Made by a program: the position numbers and the translations under genes. From Priestia taiwanensis (GTDB taxonomy: Bacteria; Bacillota; Bacilli; Bacillales; Bacillaceae_G): a DNA stretch of 64,000 bases. The notes under the pieces were generated by a model that saw nothing but the letters and a program-made list of their open reading frames with translations, did no database searches and was not told where the DNA came from. The stretch is taken from positions 124,001 through 188,000 of the forward strand of contig NZ_BMFK01000003.1 of the NCBI RefSeq assembly GCF_014638355.1, read 5' to 3'. Shown piece by piece: positions 17,514 through 26,476 of the stretch; the first letter of the stretch is position 1; each line of letters opens with the position of its first letter.

Positions 17514-17608
17514 ATGATCAATCATTGTTTAACGAAGGGCATATTTTTACAGGGGTACTCGCTTAACTAGCCCTCTCAACCGCGATGTTCCCTTCTAACG
17601 AAAAGGGG
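17514..17608 (+). promoter_or_regulatory. Leader peptide and attenuator of the truncated acetyltransferase
   Basis: An 18-residue ORF (17514-17570, MINHCLTKGIFLQGYSLN) follows a perfect AAAGGAGG site eight bases before its ATG. GAAGGG in the leader (17534-17539) can pair with CCCTTC at 17590-17595; the same CCCTT can also pair with AAGGG (17603-17607), the SD of the acetyltransferase. AGGGG (17551) and CCCT (17571) form a further alternative. This is the layout of drug-inducible translational attenuation. Confidence 0.55.
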
Positions 17609-17613
17609 TAAAG

Positions 17614-18260
17614 ATGATTATTCGTCCGTATGAAAAAGAAGATATGACATGACGCTACTTGTTCCACTATACAAAGCTGTTACAGCACAAGAAAACGCAA
17701 AATTCTGGTGCGTTGGCAACGATTCTACGGAACATGCAAACAATCAATTTTTCATTAGCAAAGGGTATAAACGGCTATCTAGTGTATTTTGCATGGCACG
17801 TAACTTGAACGCACCCATTTCAACCATTCCATTACGTGAAGAGTTCTCTTTCTCCTACTGGAATATGAAAACACCTGAAGAAGAACAAGATTACTTGCGT
17901 ATTGAAGCAGAAATTTGGCCAGACACACCGCTCGGACTACATCGACTACGTAGCTATAAAAAACACCCTCACTGGACATCCATGACGATTCGTCAAGACG
18001 ACACACTTGTTGCTGGATTGATGGCGTGGCAGGAAGAAGATTACGGTGTCATTGAAGATGTCTTCGTCCGAGAAGAATGGCGGAAAAACGGTCTAGCAAA
18101 ATACTTGTTGGCACAAGGATTGCATTATTTGAAAGAGCACAACTTAGCTCATGTAATGCTGATGGTCTCACCGACAAATGACTCCGCTCTTTCTCTATAC
18201 GAGTCAGTCGGTTTCTATAAAGACAATGAAGAAATGCGTTACTATATCGATCTCGATTAA
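17614..18260 (+). pseudogene. Acetyltransferase (GNAT) with a deleted N-terminal part
   Basis: The main frame (17649-18260) encodes 203 residues: the end of one GNAT lobe (FFISKGYKRLSSVFCMARNL) and a full second GNAT domain (GVIEDVFVREEWRKNGLAKYLLAQGLHYLK...SPTNDSALSLYESVGFY). The attenuated start at 17614 gives MIIRPYEKEDMT, the usual first residues of such proteins, but then stops at TGA 17650-17652. The TGA overlaps the ATG at 17649 (ATGA), so re-initiation may still produce the second part. About 80 residues seem missing between them compared with an intact two-lobe GNAT, so this is an internal deletion and frame change. Possible resistance acetyltransferase remnant. Confidence 0.7.
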
Positions 18261-18266
18261 TAGAAT

Positions 18267-18300
18267 AAGGTGCGCATATGTGATAAATGCGCACCTTTCG
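18267..18300 (+). terminator. Terminator of the acetyltransferase
   Basis: An 11-bp stem (AAGGTGCGCAT/ATGCGCACCTT) with a 9-nt loop and T-rich tail, six bases after the stop. Confidence 0.75.
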
Positions 18301-18382
18301 TTTATTTTATTTCTTTTTGAAATGTGAGTATCGTATTTCAAACGACTCCCGAAAAATTGTGGCCATTAGAATTATGCTTTTT

Positions 18383-19675
18383 TTAAATATCCTCCCAATA
18401 ACGAACGCCTCGATAGATATGATTATATTCCATCGCTAGTTTATAGAAATGAGAAGCGTCTTTATACTTCTTTCTATTCATTAATAATTCACCTATTTTC
18501 ATACTATACTTATAGGCATGCCGATAGTCTTCTATCTCACTAAAGTATTGAACAATACTTGTCAACTGCTTCACCTGCAAGTGCATTTCTTCACTATATA
18601 TCTCACGGTAAAACAACAAATGATGCATATATATGATTGGCTCCGTCCGTCCTTCTAGTAAGTCTAATCCCTTTTTAATCCATTCCCGTACGCTTTTCCC
18701 ATCGTGAAGTCTTGAATAACTTCTAACAATGGAGAAGATAGATAACAACTTTTCTTCTAATTCTGTCTTGCGCGCTAAACTTCTCTTATAGTACATAATT
18801 GCTTTTTGAAAATCTCCTAACGCTACGTAGAGACAGCCGATATTTTGAAATAAGACCCTTTCATACTCTTTCAAATTAAATCTCTCAATAATCGATTCAA
18901 TTTTCCTATATACCTGCATAGATTCCTCGCATTTCTTGATGCGCTTGTATGCAATTCCTTGAAGTGTATAACATTCAATTACTCGTTCAAATTGAAAGTT
19001 TCCTATATAAAAGTGAAGTGCTTTCTGACTATATTCGATTGAACTTGCATTTTGTTCATTTACGACATGTATAAGCGCATACATATAATAAAAATCAGCT
19101 AACTCCCATCCATCTCGTAAGCGATACGAAAGCTTATACGCCGCATCGAAGTTTACTTTTGCCTGCTTGTACTTCTTTAAGTGAAATGCATACATACCTT
19201 CTATCTTGCATAATAAAAACGATTGATATGCATCTAACGAATCACGATCATCAAGTAATGGCTGTAAGTAAAAATGTACTTTTTGCAAGTGGGAACTAGT
19301 TGATAAAAGTAACCGAAGCATAACTAAATTATACATATAGAAAATTTCCTTTTTTGTATATAACAATCGATTGTCAAACAAATAACCTATTTTTTCTTGT
19401 ATATACTCTTTATTCCGATTCTCGGTCACTTCTCTATATATAGTAAGTAGCTCTGGTAATAACTTCTCCTCGATACTCGGCTGTGACAATTCCGGAATTG
19501 CATCCATCTTTATACCAAGCTTCTGAAATAGCTGTGCGACTACTTCATCACTTGGGCTCGTTTCATTATTTTCAATTTTACTTAAATGCGAAGGAGAACA
19601 AACCCCCGCTGCTAGATGTGATTGTTTTAGATTTTGCTTCTTTCTCTCTCGTTTAATGACATGCCCTAGTATCAT
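18383..19675 (-). CDS. HTH-TPR regulator (RNPP-like quorum-sensing type)
   Basis: A 430-residue protein. An XRE-type HTH at about 1-62 (LGHVIKRERKKQNLKQSHLAAGVCSPSHLSKIENNETSPSDEVVAQLF) is followed by about seven TPR-like repeats (for example YIGNFQFERVIECYTLQGIAYKRIKKCEESMQVYRKIE and YVALGDFQKAIMYYKRSLARK). This is the architecture of NprR, PlcR and Rgg regulators that sense secreted peptides. No classical peptide gene is directly downstream; an adjacent stretch on the other strand contains a small hydrophobic ORF at 20209-20358. Repeated TATAGG(T/A)ATATA motifs lie upstream, near 19727-19806, as possible operators. Confidence 0.85.
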   Translation of the reverse strand: MILGHVIKRERKKQNLKQSHLAAGVCSPSHLSKIENNETSPSDEVVAQLFQKLGIKMDAIPELSQPSIEEKLLPELLTIYREVTENRNKEYIQEKIGYLFDNRLLYTKKEIFYMYNLVMLRLLLSTSSHLQKVHFYLQPLLDDRDSLDAYQSFLLCKIEGMYAFHLKKYKQAKVNFDAAYKLSYRLRDGWELADFYYMYALIHVVNEQNASSIEYSQKALHFYIGNFQFERVIECYTLQGIAYKRIKKCEESMQVYRKIESIIERFNLKEYERVLFQNIGCLYVALGDFQKAIMYYKRSLARKTELEEKLLSIFSIVRSYSRLHDGKSVREWIKKGLDLLEGRTEPIIYMHHLLFYREIYSEEMHLQVKQLTSIVQYFSEIEDYRHAYKYSMKIGELLMNRKKYKDASHFYKLAMEYNHIYRGVRYWEDI

Positions 19676-19815
19676 CCTTTACACCAACTTTCATCTGAAT
19701 ATATAGTCCCAATTCTTTCTCTATTATACCTATATACCTATAATTTTCTCAATTTTTAGATATTAGTTTCTTGAAAATTATTCAATCTGACTATATAGGA
19801 ATATAGACTAAGATA
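19676..19815. promoter_or_regulatory. Candidate operator region of the HTH-TPR gene
   Basis: A dyad CTATAT-AGGA-ATATAG lies at 19791-19806. Closer to the gene, on the minus strand, TATAGGTATATAGGTATA repeats a similar core in direct orientation. Both look like sites for a dimeric HTH protein, but I cannot prove binding. Confidence 0.4.
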
Positions 19816-20208
19816 CATACACAATGAAAACTTCTTTTGTAAACATCTACACATTCTGCGATTTGAGGCCTTTTTTACATTTAGTAAAAAAGACACAAAT
19901 CATTCAAATTTTTGTAACTGAATGTTAATTTTTTCACAAACTGCTATGATGAAATATACGCTATGATAAACGTGTAGGAACAAGTTGTTCTAGTTAGAGG
20001 TTGTTTTCTAGCATAACATGAATATGTCGTTAACTTTGTATTCCAATAGTCTGTACATACCAAAAATATTTGTACGAGTATGATACGCCCTAGAAATAAC
20101 TTTCCATTATTCTGCCCTTAATCGAAAGTTACATATAGAAACGATTGTATTTCGTACAAACTCACTGACCTTCTCGTCATGGATATACGAAAGTTAACGA
20201 CAGATTGA

Positions 20209-20358
20209 ATGTTTATCTGTCAACACAAACCTCATAAGAAAAAAGCTCACACCATCGTTCTTACCATAACTAACGTTGCAACTCTCTCACTCGTCGGTAT
20301 AGTTATAAGCGAATTCATAACCCCACCCGCAATCAAGTACATATACCGAGGAGAATAA
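20209..20358 (+). CDS. Small ORF, possible secreted-peptide precursor
   Basis: 49 residues. The start has a cluster of Lys/His (residues 6-14), then a hydrophobic core of about 20 residues (IVLTITNVATLSLVGIVIS) and a short polar tail (ITPPAIKYIYRGE). This is the layout of exported signalling-peptide precursors of RNPP regulators such as the one at 18383-19675. There is no convincing SD; an upstream 9-codon ORF ends in TGAATG and might be coupled to it. It could also be a chance ORF. Confidence 0.4.
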   Translation: MFICQHKPHKKKAHTIVLTITNVATLSLVGIVISEFITPPAIKYIYRGE

Positions 20359-20556
20359 CAAAACGCTAGCATATGGAAAGATGACGTGCAATACCCTCTA
20401 GCTCACTCATGTAGAAAGAACGATGGACACGCTATGTGAGCATAACGAAACGAATCTAACTAGACAACATTGCATACCCCACCATAAGAAACATATAAAG
20501 CCATAGGATATTCCCCTCCTTGGCTGCTCCTTCCTTTATTAAATATATAGGAAAAC

Positions 20557-20596
20557 AGACAGCGCTCATGATCATCAAGGCGCTGTCTATTTTTTT
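20557..20596 (+). terminator. Terminator of unit A
   Basis: A 9-bp stem (AGACAGCGC/GCGCTGTCT) with a 14-nt loop, followed by ATTTTTTTG on the plus strand. No gene of usual size precedes it. Confidence 0.85.
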
Positions 20597-20681
20597 GTTA
20601 CCACTCTCTACTAACATCCTTCATGATACTTCTACAAACGAAATATAGGTTATATCCATTTATACACAAAACGTTAACCTG

Positions 20682-20945
20682 TTCGTAACGGAATGTTCAA
20701 AAAATAACAAATCATTATCCTACTATATACGTTATGATGAAGAAGTAGTGAAAACATAACATAGTTGGAACTCCCACCAAAACGTTAGTAACACGAAATT
20801 AATCCAACTAAGTGATAACGCCCTATTGAAGAAAAGTATGGCATTGTACGAAACGCCTTTGGAACCATCCCCTTCGTTCCAAGGCAGCATACAAACCCAA
20901 AGAAGAAACGGTATGTACATATCGTTTCTTCTTTGGGTTTTACTG
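20682..20945 (+). ncRNA. Candidate small RNA, unit B
   Basis: The front repeats that of unit A: GTAACGGAATGTT, then 27 bases, then ATATACGTTATGATGA. It is followed by three nested or adjacent stems: AGTTGGA/TCCAACT (20763-20769 with 20803-20809), GCCTTTGGAAC/GTTCCAAGGC (20855-20865 with 20876-20885) and the terminator below. No ORF with a ribosome binding site is seen. It looks like a structured RNA of about 200 nt; target unknown. Confidence 0.45.
20893..20945. terminator. Bidirectional terminator with an 18-bp stem
   Basis: Perfect arms of 18 bases (20893-20910 and 20923-20940) around a 12-nt loop, with T-rich flanks on the plus strand. It ends unit B and also the converging gene at 20953. 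Confidence 0.8.
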
Positions 20946-20952
20946 AATACAT

Positions 20953-21723
20953 TTACCCTTTATCCATCTTCTTTAGCTTACTTATCTCCAATTCAAATGT
21001 ATCACCGTATGTCCTCATAATCGGAAAGATTTCCTCTTTCGGACCATAAAATAACAACTTAAAATCATCTTTCACATATTGTACGACAAAGAAATCGTCA
21101 AATTGATCAAACGTCTTCGAATTAATTGTCACAAATCCATTCTCTTGTGCCGTTGTTTTGACACTAATTCTTCTACCACTTTTCACGACATCAAATCCGT
21201 GCTGATTCGTTTCTTTCGCCAATTCCCCTTTCGTATGAAGTACGCAATAGAACTCTCCAATTCTGCCAATTAAATGCCTTAATTCTGTTGCTTTACAGCC
21301 TAACACTTTCATCTCAAAGCGCAACATCTCTATATATTCTTCATATAAATGTTGAATTTGTCCTAGGCCCATCTTCTGAACAGAAGCACAATGAACCTCG
21401 TCCTTCTCATACAATAGAAGCTCTCCATTCAACCATTCTCCTATCACAAACTCTTCACCCACACCTTGTGGTTTATGAAAGATAAGTCCTGTGTATCCAT
21501 AATTCTCCCCAACATACTTATATTCACTTCTCGTAATATAGACAAAGAGATGCTTTGTAAAACGAGCTCCATGATTGAAACGGTTATAACAAAAATCAGA
21601 AGGGATAACGCTCCCCCGATTTGTTTGAAATCGTGCCACTAACATTTCTTTTAGTTCGGAAGAAGAAAAGATTTCTCCTTCTCTTCCTTTCAAAACCTCT
21701 CTTAACTGTTCATATATTTTCAT
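20953..21723 (-). CDS. Putative PD-(D/E)XK nuclease-like protein
   Basis: About 256 residues; the ATG at 21723 follows GGGGAG by seven bases (a longer in-frame start at 21798 has no site). The N-terminal half (ELKEMLVARF.TNRGSVIPSDFCYNRFNHG) resembles small DNA-binding modules of endonuclease-associated proteins. The C-terminal half shows IGRIGEFYCVLHTKG, then GFDVVKSGRRISVKTT: Glu157, Asp178 and Lys189 in the order and spacing of a restriction-enzyme-like core (E...D-x(n)-VK-T). No methyltransferase or other restriction partner is beside it. Nuclease activity is inferred from motif only. Confidence 0.55.
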   Translation of the reverse strand: MKIYEQLREVLKGREGEIFSSSELKEMLVARFQTNRGSVIPSDFCYNRFNHGARFTKHLFVYITRSEYKYVGENYGYTGLIFHKPQGVGEEFVIGEWLNGELLLYEKDEVHCASVQKMGLGQIQHLYEEYIEMLRFEMKVLGCKATELRHLIGRIGEFYCVLHTKGELAKETNQHGFDVVKSGRRISVKTTAQENGFVTINSKTFDQFDDFFVVQYVKDDFKLLFYGPKEEIFPIMRTYGDTFELEISKLKKMDKG

Positions 21724-21864
21724 GCTGGAACTCCCCTTCGCCACTACATCTTCCCAACATATATCGGCTTGTCTGCTATATTCCTTGAACAAGACCACTA
21801 CCTTGCCTAAAATGACAACTAACGCTATTATAGACTCAATGAATCTATAATTAAGAGGTGAAAC

Positions 21865-22305
21865 ATGAAATATTCAAAAGCAACAAACTACGCTCTTCAC
21901 ACAATTGCGTATTTAGCACTTGTTCCAACAGGAAAAACAATTGGTGTGAAACAGTTAGCAAACGTACAGAAAGTATCACCCACATACTTATCAAAGGTAT
22001 TAACAACACTCGTGAAAGCCACATTTATTGAATCTGTCCCAGGTGTAAACGGTGGCTATCGCTTAGTAAAAGAGGCAAAAGATATTACGTTTCTCGATGT
22101 CATTCATGCGATTGAAGGGAAAACTCCCCTCTTTCATTGTGAGGTAGAAAGCACCATGCATGACCGACAAACTTGCTTCATCGAAAGCATCATGAGCAAA
22201 GCAGAACAAAAAACAGAAAACTATCTACGTTCCCAAACAATCGAAAACGTTGTCCAAAAAATGAAAGCACATATAAAAGAATGTGCGCATTCTGCCACCA
22301 TGTAA
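21865..22305 (+). CDS. Rrf2-family transcriptional regulator
   Basis: A 146-residue protein. The wing-HTH is clear (TNYALHTIAYLALV...IGVKQLANVQKVSPTYLSKVLTTLVKATFIESVPGVNGGYRLVKEAKDITFLDVIHAIEG). Cys residues follow in the sensor region (FHCEVES and RQTCFIES); the third Cys, usually present in IscR/NsrR cluster binders, is less clear (ECAHS near the end). It precedes a methyltransferase gene in the same orientation, with 70 bp between them. May respond to redox state, nitric oxide or iron-sulfur status. Confidence 0.88.
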   Translation: MKYSKATNYALHTIAYLALVPTGKTIGVKQLANVQKVSPTYLSKVLTTLVKATFIESVPGVNGGYRLVKEAKDITFLDVIHAIEGKTPLFHCEVESTMHDRQTCFIESIMSKAEQKTENYLRSQTIENVVQKMKAHIKECAHSATM

Positions 22306-22375
22306 TTTTCCACACAAATTACAGACTCTATTTATCCGCAATTATTTCTATAAAAAGAAAGCGAGAAAATAAATA

Positions 22376-23074
22376 ATGAAAAAAGAACAGGTAACCACTT
22401 CTACACCTGCTCATACATATGAGCAAAAAACACGTATCTCCGTTCCAAGCTACGATGCGTTATTTTCAATGATTCAATCCTACTTTCGCATGCAGCTACA
22501 AAAATCCTCTTCTTCCATCCTTATCGTCGGTGCAGGAGGCGGAAATGAACTTTCTGCATGGGGACCACCAAATCCAACATGGACCTTTACTGGTGTCGAT
22601 CCTTCTGAGCAAATGCTGACACTTGCGAGAAACAAGGCAATAGAACTGGAGTTAGAAAATCGCGTTACACTAATAGAAGGAACAATAGATAACTTGTCAT
22701 ATCCACCAGCTACGTTCGACGCCGCAAGTTGCATATTAGTCCTTCACTTCATCCATGATTACGAAGAAAAACGGAAGCTATTAAAGAAAATCAGAGAACA
22801 TGTACAACCAGGAGCTCCATTTGTCCTCGTTAGTGCATACGGCGACCGTAACGATCCTGAACTCGAGCAACGAGCGAACATATGGAAAAGCTTTTTGATT
22901 GATGGCGGATTTGATGCCGAGGAAATGAATGCAAGAATGAAAATAAGTCTAGAGAAACTATCTCTTCTATCTGAACGTGAAATGAAACAACTATTAGAAG
23001 AAGCTGGATTTATACACGTAACGAAATTTTACGCCACTGGCATCTTCGGTGGATGGATATGCCATGCAACTTAA
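22376..23074 (+). CDS. Class I SAM-dependent methyltransferase
   Basis: A 232-residue protein with a full methyltransferase core: motif I ILIVGAGGGNELSAWG, motif II FTGVDPSEQMLTLARNKA, then FDAASCILVLHFIHDYEEK (motif IV) and PFVLVSAYGD (motif V/VI). This is the UbiE/methyltransf_12-like small-molecule type. It probably shares a transcript with the Rrf2 regulator upstream. Acceptor unknown. The SD before ATG is weak (GCGAG). Confidence 0.82.
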   Translation: MKKEQVTTSTPAHTYEQKTRISVPSYDALFSMIQSYFRMQLQKSSSSILIVGAGGGNELSAWGPPNPTWTFTGVDPSEQMLTLARNKAIELELENRVTLIEGTIDNLSYPPATFDAASCILVLHFIHDYEEKRKLLKKIREHVQPGAPFVLVSAYGDRNDPELEQRANIWKSFLIDGGFDAEEMNARMKISLEKLSLLSEREMKQLLEEAGFIHVTKFYATGIFGGWICHAT

Positions 23075-23083
23075 TACTTCTCC

Positions 23084-23120
23084 AAAAGTCCCTACTTGTT
23101 AGGGCCTTTTCTTTTTATAT
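23084..23120 (+). terminator. Terminator of the Rrf2/methyltransferase unit
   Basis: An imperfect hairpin (AAAAG.CCCTA/TAGGG.CTTTT, one mismatch) with a TTTCTTTTTAT tail. Confidence 0.6.
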
Positions 23121-23508
23121 AAAGCGATCTATCGAATTTGTCACAATCGTCACAATTCATTTAACTAATCTTTCTTCCACGATAGTTCAAAACAGACAAA
23201 TTATTTTTGGACTGATAAGATAAAAATAAGAACTCTTTATCACGATACTATTTCCTCCATGAATACTTTCCTATCAAGGGATTATCCTACTATCCCATCT
23301 AGTAATAAACTTGAATTTTTCTATCTTACCCCTTTAAATTGAGAATGTTTCTCAAAAAAATCGCGCATATGTATTGACAAAAATAAAAAATCTAATAAAA
23401 TAATAAATATCTGATTAGAATTATTCTTAATTAGGTCTAATAAAAAATTACACATTTGAACAAACTAATACGTGTTGTTCAAAACATATACTTAGGAGGA
23501 ATTTTATT
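23121..23508 (+). promoter_or_regulatory. ahpC upstream region with TTGACA box, Fur-like repeat and PerR box
   Basis: TTGACA at 23374-23379 is the best -35; the -10 is not sharp in the A/T-rich stretch. A PerR-type box TTAGAATTATTCTTA is at 23416-23430, matching the 7-1-7 layout of TTATAATNATTATAA closely. A perfect 7-3-7 inverted repeat TTGAGAATGTTTCTCAA lies at 23339-23355, resembling a Fur/PerR-family site. No further gene in this stretch. Confidence 0.7.
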
Positions 23509-24072
23509 ATGTTATTAATCGGTACAGAAATCTTACCATTCAAAGCAATGGCTTTCCAAAAAGGCGAATTCTTAGAAGTTACAAACGAAAACTTAAAAGG
23601 TAAATGGAGCGTAGTTTGCTTCTATCCAGCAGACTTCACTTTCGTATGCCCAACTGAGTTAGAAGATTTACAACACCAATATGCAACATTAAAAGACTTA
23701 GGAGTAGAAGTATACTCAGTATCAACTGACACTCACTTCACTCACAAAGCATGGCACGATCATTCAGAAGCTATCGGTAAAATCGAGTACATCATGATTG
23801 GTGACCCAACATTAACAATCTCTCGTAACTTCAACGTATTAGTTGAGGAAGATGGTCTTGCAGCTCGCGGAACATTCATCATCGATCCAGATGGCGTTAT
23901 CCAAGCTGTTGAAATCAACGCTGGTGGTATCGGCCGTGACGCAAGCATCCTTGTAAACAAAGTGAAAGCTGCACAATACGTTCGTAACAATCCAGGCGAA
24001 GTTTGCCCAGCTAAATGGGAAGAAGGCGCTTCAACACTTAAGCCAAGCCTTGACCTTGTAGGTAAAATCTAA
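23509..24072 (+). CDS. ahpC: Alkyl hydroperoxide reductase C (peroxiredoxin)
   Basis: A 187-residue 2-Cys peroxiredoxin of the AhpC/Prx1 type, cytoplasmic. Peroxidatic Cys47 is in DFTFVCPTE and the resolving Cys166 in [10 protein letters not shown]; the catalytic Thr and Arg are also present. It reduces hydrogen peroxide and organic peroxides and is recycled by AhpF, encoded 42 bp downstream. The ATG follows TTAGGAGG. Regulated from an upstream PerR-type box, so probably induced by peroxide. Confidence 0.97.
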   Translation: MLLIGTEILPFKAMAFQKGEFLEVTNENLKGKWSVVCFYPADFTFVCPTELEDLQHQYATLKDLGVEVYSVSTDTHFTHKAWHDHSEAIGKIEYIMIGDPTLTISRNFNVLVEEDGLAARGTFIIDPDGVIQAVEINAGGIGRDASILVNKVKAAQYVRNNPGEVCPAKWEEGASTLKPSLDLVGKI

Positions 24073-24114
24073 GGAATACAAAATAAAGAAATGAAATGTA
24101 AGGAGTAGATACAC

Positions 24115-25644
24115 ATGTTACTAGAAGCAGATATCAAAGCACAATTAAACCAATATCTTCAATTGATGGAAGGCGATGTACTACTTAAAGTTAGTGCGGG
24201 TTCTGATGAAACATCACGAGATATGTTAGCTCTTGTAGACGAGCTAGCGACGATGTCATCACGAATCAAAGTAGAAACAACAGAATTAGAAAGAACACCA
24301 AGCTTTAGTGTAAATCGTGTCGGCGAAGATACAGGAGTAATTTTTGCCGGTATCCCTCTAGGACACGAGTTCACTTCATTAGTTTTAGCTTTATTACAAG
24401 TTAGTGGCCGTGCTCCAAAAGTTGAGCAAAAAGTCATTGACCAAATCAAAAACATCAAAGGCGACTACCGCTTTGAATCGTATATCAGCTTAAGCTGCCA
24501 CAACTGTCCTGATGTTGTTCAAGCTCTTAACTTAATGAGTGTTCTAAACCCAAATATCTCACACACGATGATTGACGGCGGAGCATTCAAAGAAGAAGTA
24601 GAAAGCAAAGAAATCATGGCAGTACCAACTGTACTTCTAAATGGTGAAGCATTCGGAAGCGGTCGTATGACACTTGAAGAAATCCTTGCGAAATTAGGTA
24701 GCGGCCCAGACGCTTCAGAATTCGCAGACAAAGATCCATACGATGTACTTATTGTTGGTGGTGGCCCAGCTGGTGCAAGTGCAGCAATCTATGCAGCACG
24801 TAAAGGTATCCGTACAGGTATCGTTGCTGAGCGCTTCGGTGGTCAAGTAATGGATACAATGGGTATCGAGAACTTCATCAGTGTAAAGAAAACAGAAGGT
24901 CCGAAGCTTGTTGCTAGCCTTGAAGAACACGTAAAAGATTACAACATCGATGTAATGAACTTACAACGCGCAGCACGTCTAGAAAAGAAAGACTTCATCG
25001 AAGTTGAACTTGAAAACGGTGCAGTGCTTAAGAGTAAGAGTGTTATCTTAGCAACAGGTGCTCGCTGGCGTAATGTTGGCGTACCTGGTGAAGCAGAATT
25101 CAAAAACAAAGGTGTAGCATACTGCCCACACTGTGATGGTCCTTTATTCGAAGGTAAGGACGTAGCAGTAATCGGTGGTGGTAACTCTGGTATCGAAGCT
25201 GCAATCGACTTAGCTGGTATTGTTAAGCACGTAACAGTTCTTGAATTCATGCCAGAATTAAAAGCTGACGCTGTCTTACAAGAACGTCTATACAGCTTAC
25301 CAAACGTAACTGTGCTAAAGAACGTTCAAACGAAAGAAATCACTGGTACTGACAAAGTAGAAGGTATTTCTTACATCGACCGTGAAACAGAAGAAGTTGG
25401 CCACGTTGAATTACAAGGTGTATTCGTTCAAATCGGTCTTGTTCCAAACACTGACTGGTTAGGCGATACAATCGAACGTACGAAATTCGGTGAGATTGTA
25501 ACAGACAAGCACGGTGCTACAAACGTACCAGGTGTATTTGCTGCTGGAGACTGCACAAATAACCCGTACAAACAAATCATTATCTCAATGGGTTCAGGCG
25601 CAAACGCATCACTAGGTGCATTTGATTACTTAATCCGTAACTAA
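24115..25644 (+). CDS. ahpF: Alkyl hydroperoxide reductase F (NADH-dependent disulfide reductase)
   Basis: A 509-residue flavoenzyme. An N-terminal domain of two thioredoxin folds carries the transfer disulfide Cys128-His-Asn-Cys131. It is followed by a thioredoxin-reductase-like part: FAD loop [21 protein letters not shown], redox pair CPHC near 336-339, NAD loop [13 protein letters not shown] and the final [13 protein letters not shown]. It passes electrons from NADH to AhpC. Co-transcribed with ahpC. Confidence 0.96.
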   Translation: MLLEADIKAQLNQYLQLMEGDVLLKVSAGSDETSRDMLALVDELATMSSRIKVETTELERTPSFSVNRVGEDTGVIFAGIPLGHEFTSLVLALLQVSGRAPKVEQKVIDQIKNIKGDYRFESYISLSCHNCPDVVQALNLMSVLNPNISHTMIDGGAFKEEVESKEIMAVPTVLLNGEAFGSGRMTLEEILAKLGSGPDASEFADKDPYDVLIVGGGPAGASAAIYAARKGIRTGIVAERFGGQVMDTMGIENFISVKKTEGPKLVASLEEHVKDYNIDVMNLQRAARLEKKDFIEVELENGAVLKSKSVILATGARWRNVGVPGEAEFKNKGVAYCPHCDGPLFEGKDVAVIGGGNSGIEAAIDLAGIVKHVTVLEFMPELKADAVLQERLYSLPNVTVLKNVQTKEITGTDKVEGISYIDRETEEVGHVELQGVFVQIGLVPNTDWLGDTIERTKFGEIVTDKHGATNVPGVFAAGDCTNNPYKQIIISMGSGANASLGAFDYLIRN

Positions 25645-25654
25645 TGACATATCG

Positions 25655-25692
25655 AAAGCCGCTGTACACCATGTACAGCGGCTTTCTTTTTA
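25655..25692 (+). terminator. Terminator of ahpCF
   Basis: A 13-bp perfect stem (AAAGCCGCTGTAC and its complement) with a 5-nt loop and TCTTTTTATTC tail. Confidence 0.9.
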
Positions 25693-25781
25693 TTCTATCC
25701 CGCATCCTTTTCACCTCATAGAGGATTTCCCTACCCAAAGTGCGTATTAATTCAGTAAGAAAAGAAAGGAGCAAACAAACG

Positions 25782-26057
25782 ATGGGATCTATTATCGCTA
25801 TTACCTTACTCCTCCTTTGTGGGTTAACACTATCCTTAGTCGTTGGGTTCTTTCAGTATTTTGTACACCGCGTACATTTATCCCTTTTCTTTATCGGTGC
25901 ATACGTCCTTTGTTACTTCATTATTAGTGATTTCTACCTCTTCTCCATTAGTACCTTCTTTGCTTTCTCACTAATCGGTAGCTTGCTTGGAAAGTATGTA
26001 CGGTATATAAAGAACCTTGCGGATAAAAAAATAGAGAACTTGAAAGAAAAACAGTGA
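25782..26057 (+). CDS. Small membrane protein
   Basis: A 91-residue protein with three hydrophobic helices (about 3-25, 31-48 and 50-68) and a basic C-terminal tail (KYVRYIKNLADKKIENLKEKQ). I do not recognise a family. The ATG follows AAAGGAG about 11 bases upstream; an ATG-less extension to 25740 is unlikely. A weak hairpin (CAGTG/CACTG) with a T-run follows. It stands alone. Confidence 0.6.
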   Translation: MGSIIAITLLLLCGLTLSLVVGFFQYFVHRVHLSLFFIGAYVLCYFIISDFYLFSISTFFAFSLIGSLLGKYVRYIKNLADKKIENLKEKQ

Positions 26058-26127
26058 CTTTTTCAGTACACTGCTTTTCTTTCTAAAATATTTTTATAAA
26101 TAAAATCGAAATTCCCAATATAGTCAT

Positions 26128-26463
26128 TTAATAAGTAAAATAGATCATATGCCCAATAAAATAAAAACATAAAATTGAAATAAATTGATTCACTACTACC
26201 AATAAAAATTGATAGCATCTCCCTTTATCCCGATACTTTCTAGCAACCATTATATTTGGAATTAATAATAACCAGCTTGAAATTACTGCAAAAGTAAGGG
26301 CACATAAAAACCACATCATTTGAACATTCTTCGTCATTACATCAAAATATTTCGCTGCAATTAATGAGGTAAAGAATGCAATAATCATGATTATAATGTT
26401 AATTATATACAAATACCAATGTTTCAAATGCATTTGAAAGTAACATTTAACATACCCTTTCAT
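26128..26463 (-). CDS. Small membrane protein of the sortase/VWA cluster
   Basis: A 111-residue protein with three membrane helices (about 14-38, 49-70, 86-108) and a short basic loop (VARKYRDKGRCYQ). It begins 13 bp after the stop of the large VWA/lipase gene, so it is probably the last gene of that operon. Family not recognised. It could assist export or anchoring, or be an immunity-like factor for the secreted enzyme; this is inference from position alone. Confidence 0.65.
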   Translation of the reverse strand: MKGYVKCYFQMHLKHWYLYIINIIIMIIAFFTSLIAAKYFDVMTKNVQMMWFLCALTFAVISSWLLLIPNIMVARKYRDKGRCYQFLLVVVNQFISILCFYFIGHMIYFTY

Positions 26464-26476
26464 CTTTACATCTCCT

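Larger units (their letters stand above)
19916..20596 (+). ncRNA. Candidate transcription unit A next to the HTH-TPR gene (small RNA or peptide mRNA)
   Basis: About 600 bases on the plus strand with no long ORF but a strong terminator at the end (20557-20596). The front has GTAACTGAATGTT and, 26 bases later, ATATACGCTATGATAA, which look like promoter elements. The body has GAACAAGTTGTTC and the inverted pair 20026-20041 / 20185-20201. It carries a 49-codon ORF at 20209-20358. A similar front is repeated at unit B (20682-20945). Function unknown. Confidence 0.4.

Noticed and set aside
20826-21020. 64-codon ORF on the plus strand (MKKSMALYETPLEPS...)
   Set aside because: It crosses the unit B terminator stem and has no SD; better explained by the RNA hairpins.
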